DNA from: JAVWHX01 sp036639875
GTDB taxonomy: Bacteria > Bacillota_I > Bacilli_A > Erysipelotrichales > Coprobacillaceae
Length of the DNA: 14,430 nucleotides
Direction: 5' to 3'
NCBI GenBank assembly: GCA_036639875.1
Contig: JAVWHX010000056.1
Coordinates: 1-14,430 of the forward strand
In this document: positions 6,674 to 14,430 of the stretch, piece by piece
How the letters are laid out: the number at the start of each line of letters is the position of its first letter
Numbering within the stretch: the stretch's first letter is position 1
Position numbers and translations under genes: made by a program
Notes under the pieces: generated by a model
What the model was told of the DNA's origin: nothing
What the model saw: only the letters and a program-made list of their open reading frames with translations
Databases searched by the model: none

Positions 6674-7915
6674 ATGAAAAAAAGAAACTGTTTTATTGGG
6701 CAATCTGGTGGACCAACCACTGCAATCAACGCTTCATTAGCTGGAGTTATTTCTGAATGTATTGATACAAAGCAATTTGAAAATATTTATGGAATGATCA
6801 ATGGTGTTAAAGGTTTATTAGAAAATAAATACTTAAATCTTTTAGAGTTATTTAACGATCAAGATAAAATCAAACACCTTAAACATTCCCCTGCTATGTA
6901 CTTAGGATCTTGTCGATACAAATTACCAACATATCAAGAAGATCCTCAAACTTATGAATTGTTATTTCGTATATTCAATGATTTAAACATTACTGATTTT
7001 TATTATATTGGTGGAAATGATTCAATGGATACTGTTGCTAAGTTATCAGCATATGCAAACAGTATTAAGTCTACAATTTGTTTTATTGGTATTCCTAAAA
7101 CTATTGACAATGATTTAATGGGAACGGATCATACGCCTGGATTTGGTTCAGCTGCAAAATATGTAGCAACATCAATGTTAGAAATCGCATATGATAGTTC
7201 TATATACAAACTAAACTCAGTAACAATTGTAGAAATCATGGGAAGAAATGCTGGATGGTTAACTGCATCTAGTGCTCTAGCAAGAACAAAATGTAGTGAT
7301 GCACCAGACTTAATTTACTTACCAGAAGCACCATTTAACAAAGAACGTTTCTTAAATGATATTCGTGAAGTGTTTAAAACAAAAAGAAGTGTTATTATTG
7401 CTGTTAGTGAAGGAATCAAGAATGAAGATGGAGAATTTATGGATTCTGATTCTAAATATGCAAAACGTGATGCTTTTGGACATATCCTACATTCAGGTAC
7501 TGGAAAAGTTCTTGAAACAATGGTTTATCAAGAATTCAAATGTAAAGTCAGAAGTATTGAATTAAACGTTCTACAAAGATGTGCGATGCATATAGCTTCA
7601 AAAGTTGATTTAGATGAATCTTTTGAAATAGGACAATATGCAGTAAAAACATCTATGGCTGGTCATACTGGTGTTATGATGACATTCTTAAGAACAAGTC
7701 AATCACCTTATGTTATTGAATGTGATTATAAAGATGTCAGTGAAATTGCAAATCTTGAACAACGCATTCCAATAGAATGGATAAACAAAGAATATAATAA
7801 TATCACAAAAGAATTATATGATTACCTTTATCCTTTAATTCAAGGAGAAGTCAATGTTACATATAAAAATGGGATTCCCAATTATGCTGACATCAATCAT
7901 TTAAAACAAGACTAA
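6674..7915 (+). CDS. pfp: 6-phosphofructokinase, pyrophosphate-dependent type
   Basis: This cytoplasmic glycolytic enzyme interconverts fructose 6-phosphate and fructose 1,6-bisphosphate. Donor choice can be read from two positions. GGNDS (113-117) has Asp116 where ATP enzymes have Gly (GGDGS). PKTIDND (141-147) has Lys142 where ATP enzymes usually have Gly. Both changes are the known signature of PPi use, which also makes the step reversible. Asp145 is the expected catalytic base. SGGP (11-14) forms the phosphate-binding start, and MGRNAG (189-194) contacts the sugar phosphate. Asn115 replaces the usual first Asp of GGD; I recall GGND as common in this subclass. Length (413) fits short PPi-type enzymes and exceeds the roughly 320 of bacterial ATP enzymes. 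AAGGAG supports the start. It is the only plus-strand gene in the window and ends at a shared bidirectional terminator. Confidence 0.93.
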   Translation: MKKRNCFIGQSGGPTTAINASLAGVISECIDTKQFENIYGMINGVKGLLENKYLNLLELFNDQDKIKHLKHSPAMYLGSCRYKLPTYQEDPQTYELLFRIFNDLNITDFYYIGGNDSMDTVAKLSAYANSIKSTICFIGIPKTIDNDLMGTDHTPGFGSAAKYVATSMLEIAYDSSIYKLNSVTIVEIMGRNAGWLTASSALARTKCSDAPDLIYLPEAPFNKERFLNDIREVFKTKRSVIIAVSEGIKNEDGEFMDSDSKYAKRDAFGHILHSGTGKVLETMVYQEFKCKVRSIELNVLQRCAMHIASKVDLDESFEIGQYAVKTSMAGHTGVMMTFLRTSQSPYVIECDYKDVSEIANLEQRIPIEWINKEYNNITKELYDYLYPLIQGEVNVTYKNGIPNYADINHLKQD

Positions 7916-7940
7916 AAAAGATCCGTAAAGGATCTTTTTT
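7914..7940. terminator. Bidirectional terminator between converging genes
   Basis: AAAAAGATCC (7915-7924), a GTAAA loop and GGATCTTTTT (7930-7939) form a perfect 10-bp stem with A-run and T-run on opposite sides, so it can stop transcription from both strands. The stops of the phosphofructokinase (7913-7915) and of the transglutaminase-like gene (7941-7939) touch its two edges; only 23 bases separate the two genes. Confidence 0.92.
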
Positions 7941-10092
7941 ACATGTAACCTAAGATATATTTATATAAAACTTTCTTATACCAAGGTAAAGAACGATAGA
8001 CATAATCTTGTACCGCCTTTAATTCAGCATTCATTTTTTCAATCTCATTATCATCAATGAAATGCTGTGAAAACTTAGCCTTATATGCCATATCAACAAC
8101 ATCATCATTTATATAAGCCTTATCTTTATCAATTTTAAGCATGCGTTGATAAATAAGAATAACTTTTTGGTTATTTTTTGCTTTCTTTATTTTATATAAT
8201 ATCAGTGTTTTTTGACTATAACGATAAATAATAAATACAAACAATCCTCCACCAATAACATATAAATACTGACTATATTGAACAATAACATCATACCAAG
8301 AAGTTACATTTTCTTCAACGTCTGTATCTGTCTCAGAAACTTCTTCTTCAAATCGATTTAAACTAAGTGGATCTTTTTGTCTTGTCTCTGGAACGACTGG
8401 TGCTTCTTCACCTGTTGTTTGATTTTGCAATAATGCATCAAGTTGGCTAGCCATTCCAGTTTCAGTCGTTTCGGAATTTATTGACTTTGTAAAATCCACT
8501 GGTATCCATCCGACTCCCTCTTGATAAACCTCAACCCATGCATGAGCACGATTATTTCTAATAATAGCTTCATTATTCTTATCAAAATCACTTGATGTCA
8601 TTACAAAACCAGTAACATATCGTGATGGTATATCTAAATATCTCAACAACAATGTTGCAGCAGAGGCATAATGAGTACAGCTTCCCTTTTGATTTTCAAA
8701 AAGAAAATACTCAACAAAATCTTTACCCGCAGGTAAATTGCCAGAATCTAGACTATAGTTAGTATATTCATTTAAAAGATTTGTCACATATGCTAATTTT
8801 TCTACAAAGGAAGAATATTCAAGATCTTTACCATGAGTTATTTTTTCCTTTTCAACAAGTTGTTTAAACTTAGCCTTCAAATTATCTGGAACATTCATAT
8901 ATTCCTTTAAAACATAGTTATAATATTGTGAATCATCATATCCATTGTATCCATCAAAATACTGAATATTCTTTGTAAAGTCAACACGTATTGGTTCATC
9001 AATAGCTTTATAATATGAATCATCGACCAAGGACTCATTCATAATAGGATAATAAGGAACAATTTGATACTTGGTTTTTCTTTCCATTTCTATCTTCACT
9101 GTTGCAGTATATTCAGCAAAAATATCTTGATTTAGACTATAGTTTAATAAAGATTTATTACTGTCACCCTCATATTCATTAACAACAGGTTGCCAACGAT
9201 TATTTGTATAATAACCTAAAGAATAACTTCTTAAATAAGAAGAGAATGCTTTATCTGACTTCACTTTTAAAGCAATTCTTCCATCAATAGTGACATTACC
9301 ATTGGGTAAAGCTCCATTAATAGAAGCACTAGCACCTGTTGAATTTTGAGTATTAAACCATTGATTCCATTGATTCTCTTCTACCCAACTAGAAATGTTA
9401 AAAAGAACATCAAAAGAATTACTTTTAAAGATAGGATTAGATTCTAGAAAAACACTTGAAAACATTAGTGTTATAACAATGATTGTAAGAACAATAGCTT
9501 GATGCGTTATTTGAACAGATTGTTTATGTACTAAAAATGAAAATACAAAACTATAGACTAAGAATATTGCAAATATATAACCAGCTACATTTGACAAAGG
9601 ATGCTTAATCGCAATTGGAAATATAAACATTATTAATAGCACAATAAGTTTAATAATAACAAATCTTTTATTCATAACAACAGAAACAATAAGATAAACA
9701 AATGGTAATCCAATAAAAACGACAAATGCAAATAAGAATAAAGAATCAGATATAGAAGAATTACTTAAAAGCCCATCTACTTTTAAATAATAATCATATT
9801 TGATAATATAATTAAGTTGATTGATAAGATTATTAATATCTAAAGAGCGTAATACAAATAAATAAATAGCTAACATAATTTCAGTTATAACAACATAGAT
9901 TCCTACTTTTTTACTCTTTTGATAATAAAGATAATAAATAAACAAACCAATTATCACCAAAAATAACAAACAAATATTTGCTTCACTTGGAAATTCAAGA
10001 GAACTTAACAATCCCCCTATAACTCCAATTATCCCACAAACAATAATAAGGATATGAATAAAGTATTGAGAAAAAGAAATCATTTTTTTCAT
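7939..10092 (-). CDS. Membrane-anchored transglutaminase-like protein (TgpA/DUF3488 architecture)
   Basis: This membrane protein has an extracytoplasmic papain-like transglutaminase domain. About six or seven hydrophobic segments fill residues 10-217 (roughly 11-31, 38-58, 64-84, 116-138, 142-165, 168-190, 198-217). A long external region follows. The core domain spans about 430-535, with the complete triad Cys472 (GSCTHYASAATLLLR), His517 (NRAHAWVEV) and Asp533 (WIPVDFT). A Glu/Thr-rich linker (540-598) leads to a last membrane segment (about 604-624) and a charged cytoplasmic tail of about 90 residues, similar in position to DUF4129. Relatives are thought to cleave or cross-link envelope peptides or proteins, but the substrate is unknown. 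It is the last gene of the MoxR-DUF58 operon; its ATG overlaps the upstream stop by four bases (ATGA), and no AGGAGG is needed if translation is coupled. Confidence 0.9.
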   Translation of the reverse strand: MKKMISFSQYFIHILIIVCGIIGVIGGLLSSLEFPSEANICLLFLVIIGLFIYYLYYQKSKKVGIYVVITEIMLAIYLFVLRSLDINNLINQLNYIIKYDYYLKVDGLLSNSSISDSLFLFAFVVFIGLPFVYLIVSVVMNKRFVIIKLIVLLIMFIFPIAIKHPLSNVAGYIFAIFLVYSFVFSFLVHKQSVQITHQAIVLTIIVITLMFSSVFLESNPIFKSNSFDVLFNISSWVEENQWNQWFNTQNSTGASASINGALPNGNVTIDGRIALKVKSDKAFSSYLRSYSLGYYTNNRWQPVVNEYEGDSNKSLLNYSLNQDIFAEYTATVKIEMERKTKYQIVPYYPIMNESLVDDSYYKAIDEPIRVDFTKNIQYFDGYNGYDDSQYYNYVLKEYMNVPDNLKAKFKQLVEKEKITHGKDLEYSSFVEKLAYVTNLLNEYTNYSLDSGNLPAGKDFVEYFLFENQKGSCTHYASAATLLLRYLDIPSRYVTGFVMTSSDFDKNNEAIIRNNRAHAWVEVYQEGVGWIPVDFTKSINSETTETGMASQLDALLQNQTTGEEAPVVPETRQKDPLSLNRFEEEVSETDTDVEENVTSWYDVIVQYSQYLYVIGGGLFVFIIYRYSQKTLILYKIKKAKNNQKVILIYQRMLKIDKDKAYINDDVVDMAYKAKFSQHFIDDNEIEKMNAELKAVQDYVYRSLPWYKKVLYKYILGYM

Positions 10093-11069
10093 ATTTCTTT
10101 CACCTCTATTCCACTATTTTTAACAATATAAAGTGTTGAATATTCTTTAATGGATTGTATATATTCATCTATATCTTGGTAAGAAGTTGAAAGGATTCTT
10201 TGAAAACATTCTTTAAAATGAGTATCACTCTTAATCAATTCAATATTATATTTTTGATTATTCAAAGAAGGACAAATAATTTCATAATCTATACCCTTTT
10301 CTAAAAGCGATAAACACAATGAATAAAATATATCTAAAGTCTTATCATTTATATCCTTATTACCATGACATTCAACTGTTAATAACAATTTCTTTAATAT
10401 AGGTTGACTTCCTTCCTTAACATACAAGTCCCCTTTTTTCATAGAGGCTTTCCAATGAATATGTTTTAAAGAATCAAATTCATTATATTCTCTAATTTCA
10501 AATACTTCAGAATAATCCACACCTTTATTAAGCATATCATATTCATAAGATTCAATTGAAAATCCAATGTTTTGTTTAAGATATTCATCAGTTTTTATCA
10601 TTTTAGGAAAGACATAAAATGGGTATTGATAATTATACTTTCGTTTAAAGGGTAAACATTGTAAGATATCGAAATAATAAACTTTTTCAATAACAAGCTT
10701 ATAATAGCCACTATGATTCATAACAATATCTTTCATAATTTGATCGTTATAAATCATTGCCTTATTAGAAATAATAGTATTCCCTAGATTATCAATAACT
10801 TTATATGTAATGATTGCTTTCGTGCAATGAAGAGGTGTTTTATGAATAAGAGAAAACGTTGTTCTTAAAGCTGTTTCTCTTTCTACAATACTTACATTAT
10901 TCAACGTGATATCAGTATGACGCATAAAAAGAAAACTTATAAGTATTGAAAACAATAAAACAACAATGAAAACAAAACAAAACAGAAATGGATAATAGCC
11001 TAAAAATAAACTCCAAAAAACAAATAGCAGGACAAGACTGAAAAGGTATTTAAGAACCCCTTTATACAT
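10089..11069 (-). CDS. DUF58 domain membrane protein
   Basis: This 326-residue protein has two N-terminal hydrophobic segments (about 7-24 and 28-48) and a beta-rich middle. The DUF58 signature is at about 190-217: FEIREYNEFDS, then KHIHWKASMKKGDLYVKE, the HIHWKAS block being the family's most conserved part. A von Willebrand A-like fold follows in many relatives, and the C-terminal third here is compatible with a degenerate one. DUF58 proteins are nearly always encoded beside MoxR ATPases, often with transglutaminase-like partners, and are thought to be part of a membrane complex. The biochemical role is not known. The start overlaps the MoxR stop by one base (TAATG), and the stop overlaps the next start as ATGA, so the three proteins are translationally coupled. 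No strong ribosome site is seen. Confidence 0.88.
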   Translation of the reverse strand: MYKGVLKYLFSLVLLFVFWSLFLGYYPFLFCFVFIVVLLFSILISFLFMRHTDITLNNVSIVERETALRTTFSLIHKTPLHCTKAIITYKVIDNLGNTIISNKAMIYNDQIMKDIVMNHSGYYKLVIEKVYYFDILQCLPFKRKYNYQYPFYVFPKMIKTDEYLKQNIGFSIESYEYDMLNKGVDYSEVFEIREYNEFDSLKHIHWKASMKKGDLYVKEGSQPILKKLLLTVECHGNKDINDKTLDIFYSLCLSLLEKGIDYEIICPSLNNQKYNIELIKSDTHFKECFQRILSTSYQDIDEYIQSIKEYSTLYIVKNSGIEVKEI

Positions 11070-11998
11070 TAATCAATACCTGGTTCTTTCACTTCTTTTA
11101 AAATATCATCAATAATGCTTATAGAAGTTGCTTCTTTCATTTTAGCATCATAATTTAATATCAACCTATGTCCTAATACATCATGTACAATTGCTTTCAC
11201 ATCATCAGGAATCACAAAATCACGTTGAGCTAAAAAAGCACATGCTTTTGCCATTTTCATAAGACATAAAGATCCCCTTGGACTAGCTCCTTGAGCTATA
11301 TAAGGATGATGTCTTGTTGTTTCTACAATTGAAACAATATAATGATAAATCTCATCACTTACAAATATCTTATCTATTTCATTTTGAAATTGAATAATTG
11401 TTTCTGGTTTTAGTATCGATATAATATCTTCTAATGGATTTTTAGTTTGACGTGTCTTCAAAATATTGATTTCATCATCAGAGTTTGGATAACCCAAACT
11501 TAACTTCACCATAAATCGATCTAATTGTGAATCTGGTAGAAGCTGTGTACCAGCTGATCCAAATGGATTTTGTGTTGCAATTACAAAAAATGGTTTAGGT
11601 AATTGATATGTATTGCCATCAACTGTCATTTGTCCCTCTTCCATTAACTCAAGTAAAGCGGCTTGTGTTTTACTAGAAGTACGATTAATTTCATCAGCTA
11701 ATAACAAATGACAAAAAGCAATCCCATGTTTATATTCAAAATTATTCTTTTGTGGATTATACATTGTAAATCCAACAATATCACTAGGCATAACATCAGT
11801 TGTTAATTGAATACGATGATAATCCAAACTCATACTCTTTGAAATAGCAAGAGCAAGATTGGTTTTTCCAACTCCAGGAATATCTTCTAACAAGACATGT
11901 CCTCTAGCTAAAATAGTCATAATTGTTTTTATGATAATATCATCTTTACCAACAACAGCCTTTTTTATTTCTTCAACAGTTTGTTTAATCTCTTTCAT
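11069..11998 (-). CDS. MoxR-family AAA+ ATPase
   Basis: This cytoplasmic chaperone-like ATPase belongs to the MoxR group, which helps assemble or activate partner membrane or metal-binding proteins. Numbered from the chosen start, it has Walker A PGVGKT (41-46), Walker B LLLADEINR (98-106), sensor 1 ATQNP (141-145), LDRF with the likely arginine finger (159-162) and sensor 2 GASPRG (237-242). Length is 309, typical of the family. An ATG exists 15 bases further upstream (12013), but it overlaps the GGGAGG ribosome site (12011-12006), which is correctly spaced 7 bases before 11998, so I chose 11998; the protein then begins MKEIKQTVEEIKKAVVGKDD like other members. It is the first gene of the operon, downstream of a good promoter and followed directly by DUF58. 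Confidence 0.95.
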   Translation of the reverse strand: MKEIKQTVEEIKKAVVGKDDIIIKTIMTILARGHVLLEDIPGVGKTNLALAISKSMSLDYHRIQLTTDVMPSDIVGFTMYNPQKNNFEYKHGIAFCHLLLADEINRTSSKTQAALLELMEEGQMTVDGNTYQLPKPFFVIATQNPFGSAGTQLLPDSQLDRFMVKLSLGYPNSDDEINILKTRQTKNPLEDIISILKPETIIQFQNEIDKIFVSDEIYHYIVSIVETTRHHPYIAQGASPRGSLCLMKMAKACAFLAQRDFVIPDDVKAIVHDVLGHRLILNYDAKMKEATSISIIDDILKEVKEPGID

Positions 11999-12005
11999 AG
12001 AATTG

Positions 12006-12053
12006 CCTCCCATTTTATCTTCATATTATAAGTATATCCAATTCTTGTGTACA
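12006..12053 (-). promoter_or_regulatory. Promoter and ribosome site of the MoxR-DUF58-transglutaminase operon
   Basis: On the minus strand -35 TGTACA (12053-12048), exactly 17 bases, and a consensus -10 TATAAT (12030-12025) precede the ribosome site GGGAGG (12011-12006). It lies after the terminator of the ABC-2 operon, so this operon is transcribed on its own. The predicted leader is short and leaves no room for a leader structure. Confidence 0.78.
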
Positions 12054-12069
12054 AATAAAGAACATATAG

Positions 12070-12105
12070 AAAAAAGAAATAGTGTTTAATAACACTACTT
12101 CTTTA
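12070..12105 (-). terminator. Intrinsic terminator of the ABC-2 exporter operon
   Basis: On the minus strand GAAGTAGTGTT, an ATTA loop and AACACTATTTC form an 11-bp stem with one G-U pair, extended by A-U pairs and followed by TTTTTT. The TAG stop codon of the last permease is inside the 5' arm. The hairpin isolates the exporter operon from the MoxR promoter downstream. Confidence 0.88.
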
Positions 12106-13246
12106 ATCTTAAACGTGATGTTAGTTGGATAAGAATATAAAATACTATTGCGAATCCAAGGATAACGACCATGTTCATAAAGACTGGTTGTAATCCTGTC
12201 CATGAAAAATCAGTTGTCTTAGATATCAAATTATTGTTTGTAATATACCAATAAGATGGCGTAAGTTTAGAAATTGATAAGACAGCGGGTGACAAGAATT
12301 CTTGTGGTACAAAAGCTCCAGATATAAAACTTGTTCCTAATCCAACAACAGTTGAAATTCCACTCACAACTTCACGTTTTTGAGTAAGGCTTGTTAAGAA
12401 GAAGCTAAAGACAAGTATAAAGATTGTTAATACAAAAGAGTTTAATATAATTAATAATCCTGAATTTGTAAACATAACTTCTTGATAAAGAATAATACTT
12501 GAAATAACATATAATAACCATACTCCTATTGTTGAAACAATATTACCTAATAATAACTGTCGATTTAAACTTTTATAAGTAGTCCTAGAAATAAGATTTC
12601 TACGATGAATCTTTTCATCTCTAAAAGATATCATAACCATTGAAATAACAACAATAATAATTGATAAAAGTGTATAATTTGCAAAGTTATAAAAAGTCGA
12701 TACATTTGTGATACGATCATCAACAACTTGAGTATTCATTTCAACTTCTGTATGAATAGATAAATCTTTTTGAATATGTTGAGTTATTTCTTGAATAGGA
12801 ATATCAGTTTTCAAATAGAGTTTTGCAGTATTTAAATATTTATTCATTAAAGTCTTTGAATAAACTCCATCATATGAATCTGGTACTTCCATTGTCTCAA
12901 TCAGAACATCCTTATTGTTTAAGAAATCATTAGTAAAATCTTTAGGAACAATCATAATATAATCAACTTTTCTAAAGAATAAAGCATCTCTTAAAACATC
13001 CTCTTTATCTTCTAATTCAACATAATCAGCATTATCTTTTATATATTGTTCAAATGATTGAATAAATTCTGAATTTTCATCATGATTAATTAAAGCAATT
13101 TTAGCTTTGCTTGTTTCAAACGCAGATGATGTTTGATTACCGCTTAATGTTGTCATAGCTGCAATTCCAACAAATATCAATGTATATATAAGTATCATTG
13201 GAACATATGACTTCATAACTTTCAAATAATTCTTAAATACTTGCAT
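12095..13246 (-). CDS. ABC-2 type exporter permease (second of pair)
   Basis: This membrane subunit of an ABC-2 exporter has 383 residues. One N-terminal segment (about 14-33) is followed by a large extracytoplasmic domain (35-188) and five further segments near 190-208, 232-254, 264-287, 296-314 and 355-376, the classic ABC2_membrane_3 layout. The segment after GISTVVGLGTSFISGAFVPQEFL (296-318) resembles the conserved loop of drug, lantibiotic and lipid exporters. The start has AGGAGG seven bases upstream, inside the end of the preceding permease, so the two overlap by 14 bp. Together with that permease and the ATPase at the right edge it probably forms a heterodimeric exporter. The exported compound cannot be told from sequence: antimicrobial peptides, drugs, sodium ions or envelope precursors are all possible in this family. 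Confidence 0.87.
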   Translation of the reverse strand: MQVFKNYLKVMKSYVPMILIYTLIFVGIAAMTTLSGNQTSSAFETSKAKIALINHDENSEFIQSFEQYIKDNADYVELEDKEDVLRDALFFRKVDYIMIVPKDFTNDFLNNKDVLIETMEVPDSYDGVYSKTLMNKYLNTAKLYLKTDIPIQEITQHIQKDLSIHTEVEMNTQVVDDRITNVSTFYNFANYTLLSIIIVVISMVMISFRDEKIHRRNLISRTTYKSLNRQLLLGNIVSTIGVWLLYVISSIILYQEVMFTNSGLLIILNSFVLTIFILVFSFFLTSLTQKREVVSGISTVVGLGTSFISGAFVPQEFLSPAVLSISKLTPSYWYITNNNLISKTTDFSWTGLQPVFMNMVVILGFAIVFYILIQLTSRLRLKK

Positions 13247-14354
13247 ATTTTTTCCTCCTTGATACCATGACAGAGATAGCTGTTAAAACAACACCCATAA
13301 CTCCTAAAATTATAACATTAGAGAAAAAGCGTTCATATGTTGGATAATAGTATAAAGCATACAATGCATCTGTAATGAGATTAACTGGATTAATCTTAGC
13401 TAAAATTGGTGCATATTCTTGAATCCAATATTTCATATCAACAATCATCATTCCTGATAAAAATGATAGAAACAAAGACATTGAAGAAAGAATAGAAACT
13501 TTTGTATTCTCTTTACAATTCAATAATGTTCCAATTAAATTACCAATTGTAACACCTACAAAACTCCCCACTGCCATCAGCAATAATATATATCCTGTTT
13601 GATCTCCAAAATCAACATTTAAGCCGAATTTTAGATAAACTAATAATATAATTAATGAGAGATATTGAAGAATATAAGCAGCAATATTACCTGTTAAGAT
13701 CATCTTAATCTTAGATACTGGAGCAACGTTAATTCTTGCTCCTTTTTTAGAAAGATTGGCTTCTATATTCGTAGAAATTGTCAATCCACCAAATCCTGCA
13801 TACATACAAGTCATCCCTATTAACGTATAGAAATAAACCACTGTTGCATCTAGTGATGAAACGTTATCACTTTTAAAGTAATCTTGATTAGTATCTATCT
13901 TCTCTTGAATCATTTGCATAAATGCTTGTGGATCTAACTTTGCTATTGATTCCATTGAATGTGTCATTTGTTGATAAGTATCAACAACACTTTGAATAAT
14001 AGTTTGAGAAATACCATTCTCTTTGATTGTCATTTTTAAATCATTATCAATTGTAAGATAACCAACAACTTCTTCATTATCTAATAACTTTTGAGCATTA
14101 GCTAAAGAAGTATAAGTAATATCTAATAATTGATCATCACCTTCTTTAGACAATTCTTCTAACAACGATTTTAATTCTTTATTATCTTTTTCAATAATAA
14201 CTGCAACTTTAGCAGGATCAAATCCTTCACTAGAGTTAAGTTTAGAAAAAGCCATGTTAAAGAAAGTTGCTAAAATTAAGGGGAATATAATTGTCCAAAA
14301 TAATGTAATTCTATCTCTTGTTAAGATTTTAAACTGATGAATAAAAGTATGCAT
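13233..14354 (-). CDS. ABC-2 type exporter permease (first of pair)
   Basis: This 373-residue membrane subunit has the same layout as its downstream partner. A hydrophobic segment at about 17-37 is followed by an extracytoplasmic domain (40-168) and segments near 170-192, 214-240, 254-276, 285-305 and 345-365. GNLIGTLLNCKENTKV and FLSGMMIVDMKYW (about 271-310) lie at the conserved end of ABC2_membrane domains. The cytoplasmic loop KKGARINVAPVSKIKMIL (203-220) matches the region that usually contacts the ATPase. The ATG is one base after the ATPase stop; only a weak AAGAG precedes it, so coupling to the ATPase is likely. It shares architecture with the next gene rather than strong identity, which suggests an old duplication and a heterodimeric channel. 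Substrate unknown. Confidence 0.87.
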   Translation of the reverse strand: MHTFIHQFKILTRDRITLFWTIIFPLILATFFNMAFSKLNSSEGFDPAKVAVIIEKDNKELKSLLEELSKEGDDQLLDITYTSLANAQKLLDNEEVVGYLTIDNDLKMTIKENGISQTIIQSVVDTYQQMTHSMESIAKLDPQAFMQMIQEKIDTNQDYFKSDNVSSLDATVVYFYTLIGMTCMYAGFGGLTISTNIEANLSKKGARINVAPVSKIKMILTGNIAAYILQYLSLIILLVYLKFGLNVDFGDQTGYILLLMAVGSFVGVTIGNLIGTLLNCKENTKVSILSSMSLFLSFLSGMMIVDMKYWIQEYAPILAKINPVNLITDALYALYYYPTYERFFSNVIILGVMGVVLTAISVMVSRRKKYASI

Positions 14355-14355
14355 G

Positions 14356-14430
14356 TTAATCTCTTAACTCCGTACCAGTTAATTCAAGAAAGACGTCATT
14401 TAATGTTGGTCTTTCACTAAACAAACTATG
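14356..14430 (-). CDS. ABC-2 exporter ATPase, C-terminal end only
   Basis: Translating the right edge on the minus strand gives 24 codons and a TAA stop (14358-14356). It reads HSLFSERPTLNDVFLELTGT then ELRD. PTLNDVFLELTG-x-ELRD is the typical C-terminus of DrrA/CcmA-like ATPases that work with ABC-2 permeases, and the following permease starts one base later. The catalytic core lies outside the window. Family assignment rests on this short tail and on the context, both of which agree. Confidence 0.85.
   Translation of the reverse strand, partial: HSLFSERPTLNDVFLELTGTELRD

Noticed and set aside
7356..7565. Second frame inside the phosphofructokinase gene
   Set aside because: Overlaps conserved sugar-phosphate-binding coding sequence and has no start signal.
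11859..12203. Short open frames around the MoxR promoter, on both strands
   Set aside because: One is antisense to the MoxR start, the other crosses the terminator and promoter and overlaps the end of the permease in another frame; neither has a ribosome site.
1..14430. Mobile elements, CRISPR arrays, tRNA/rRNA genes, frameshifted genes
   Set aside because: No transposase or integrase, no regularly spaced repeats, no tRNA-like cloverleaf, and every main gene reads through intact with its family motifs; the two edge genes are cut only by the window boundary.

Overview
This 14.4-kb window is AT-rich chromosomal DNA that looks like a low-GC, anaerobic Firmicute. The Erysipelotrichia (Coprobacillus/Thomasclavelia-like) are my best guess, but I cannot confirm this without a search. 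The reasons are strong AGGAGG ribosome sites, TATAAT-type -10 boxes, UGA used only as a stop, a one-chain pyruvate:ferredoxin oxidoreductase and a pyrophosphate-type phosphofructokinase. Genes are packed tightly, and all but one lie on the minus strand. I see no rRNA or tRNA gene, insertion sequence, CRISPR array, phage gene or obvious foreign island.

Region 1 (1-2740, minus strand): an ABC importer operon, ATPase then permease, which runs off the left edge. Just upstream is an RpiR/SIS sugar-phosphate-sensing regulator with its own terminator. The importer resembles the Fe3+/thiamine/2-aminoethylphosphonate group; its binding protein would lie left of the window. A related 12-base partial palindrome occurs in front of both the importer and the regulator.

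Region 2 (2872-7940): central carbon metabolism arranged divergently. Pyruvate:ferredoxin oxidoreductase reads left and a PPi-dependent phosphofructokinase reads right from a 231-bp shared promoter region. Together they fit PPi-saving glycolysis feeding acetyl-CoA and reduced ferredoxin production.

Region 3 (7939-12053, minus strand): a tightly overlapping three-gene operon with its own good promoter, encoding a MoxR AAA+ ATPase, a DUF58 membrane protein and a large membrane-anchored transglutaminase-like protein. This is a recurrent but poorly understood bacterial cell-envelope module. It ends at a bidirectional terminator shared with the phosphofructokinase gene.

Region 4 (12070-14430, minus strand): the end of an ABC-2 export operon. 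It holds the last 24 codons of an ATPase, then two related permeases overlapping by 14 bp, then a terminator.

The gene content is mostly known families. I did not find a clear new system. The most useful leads are the shared box near the RpiR gene, the unassigned importer substrate, the MoxR-DUF58-transglutaminase module, and terminators that contain the stop codon of the gene they end.
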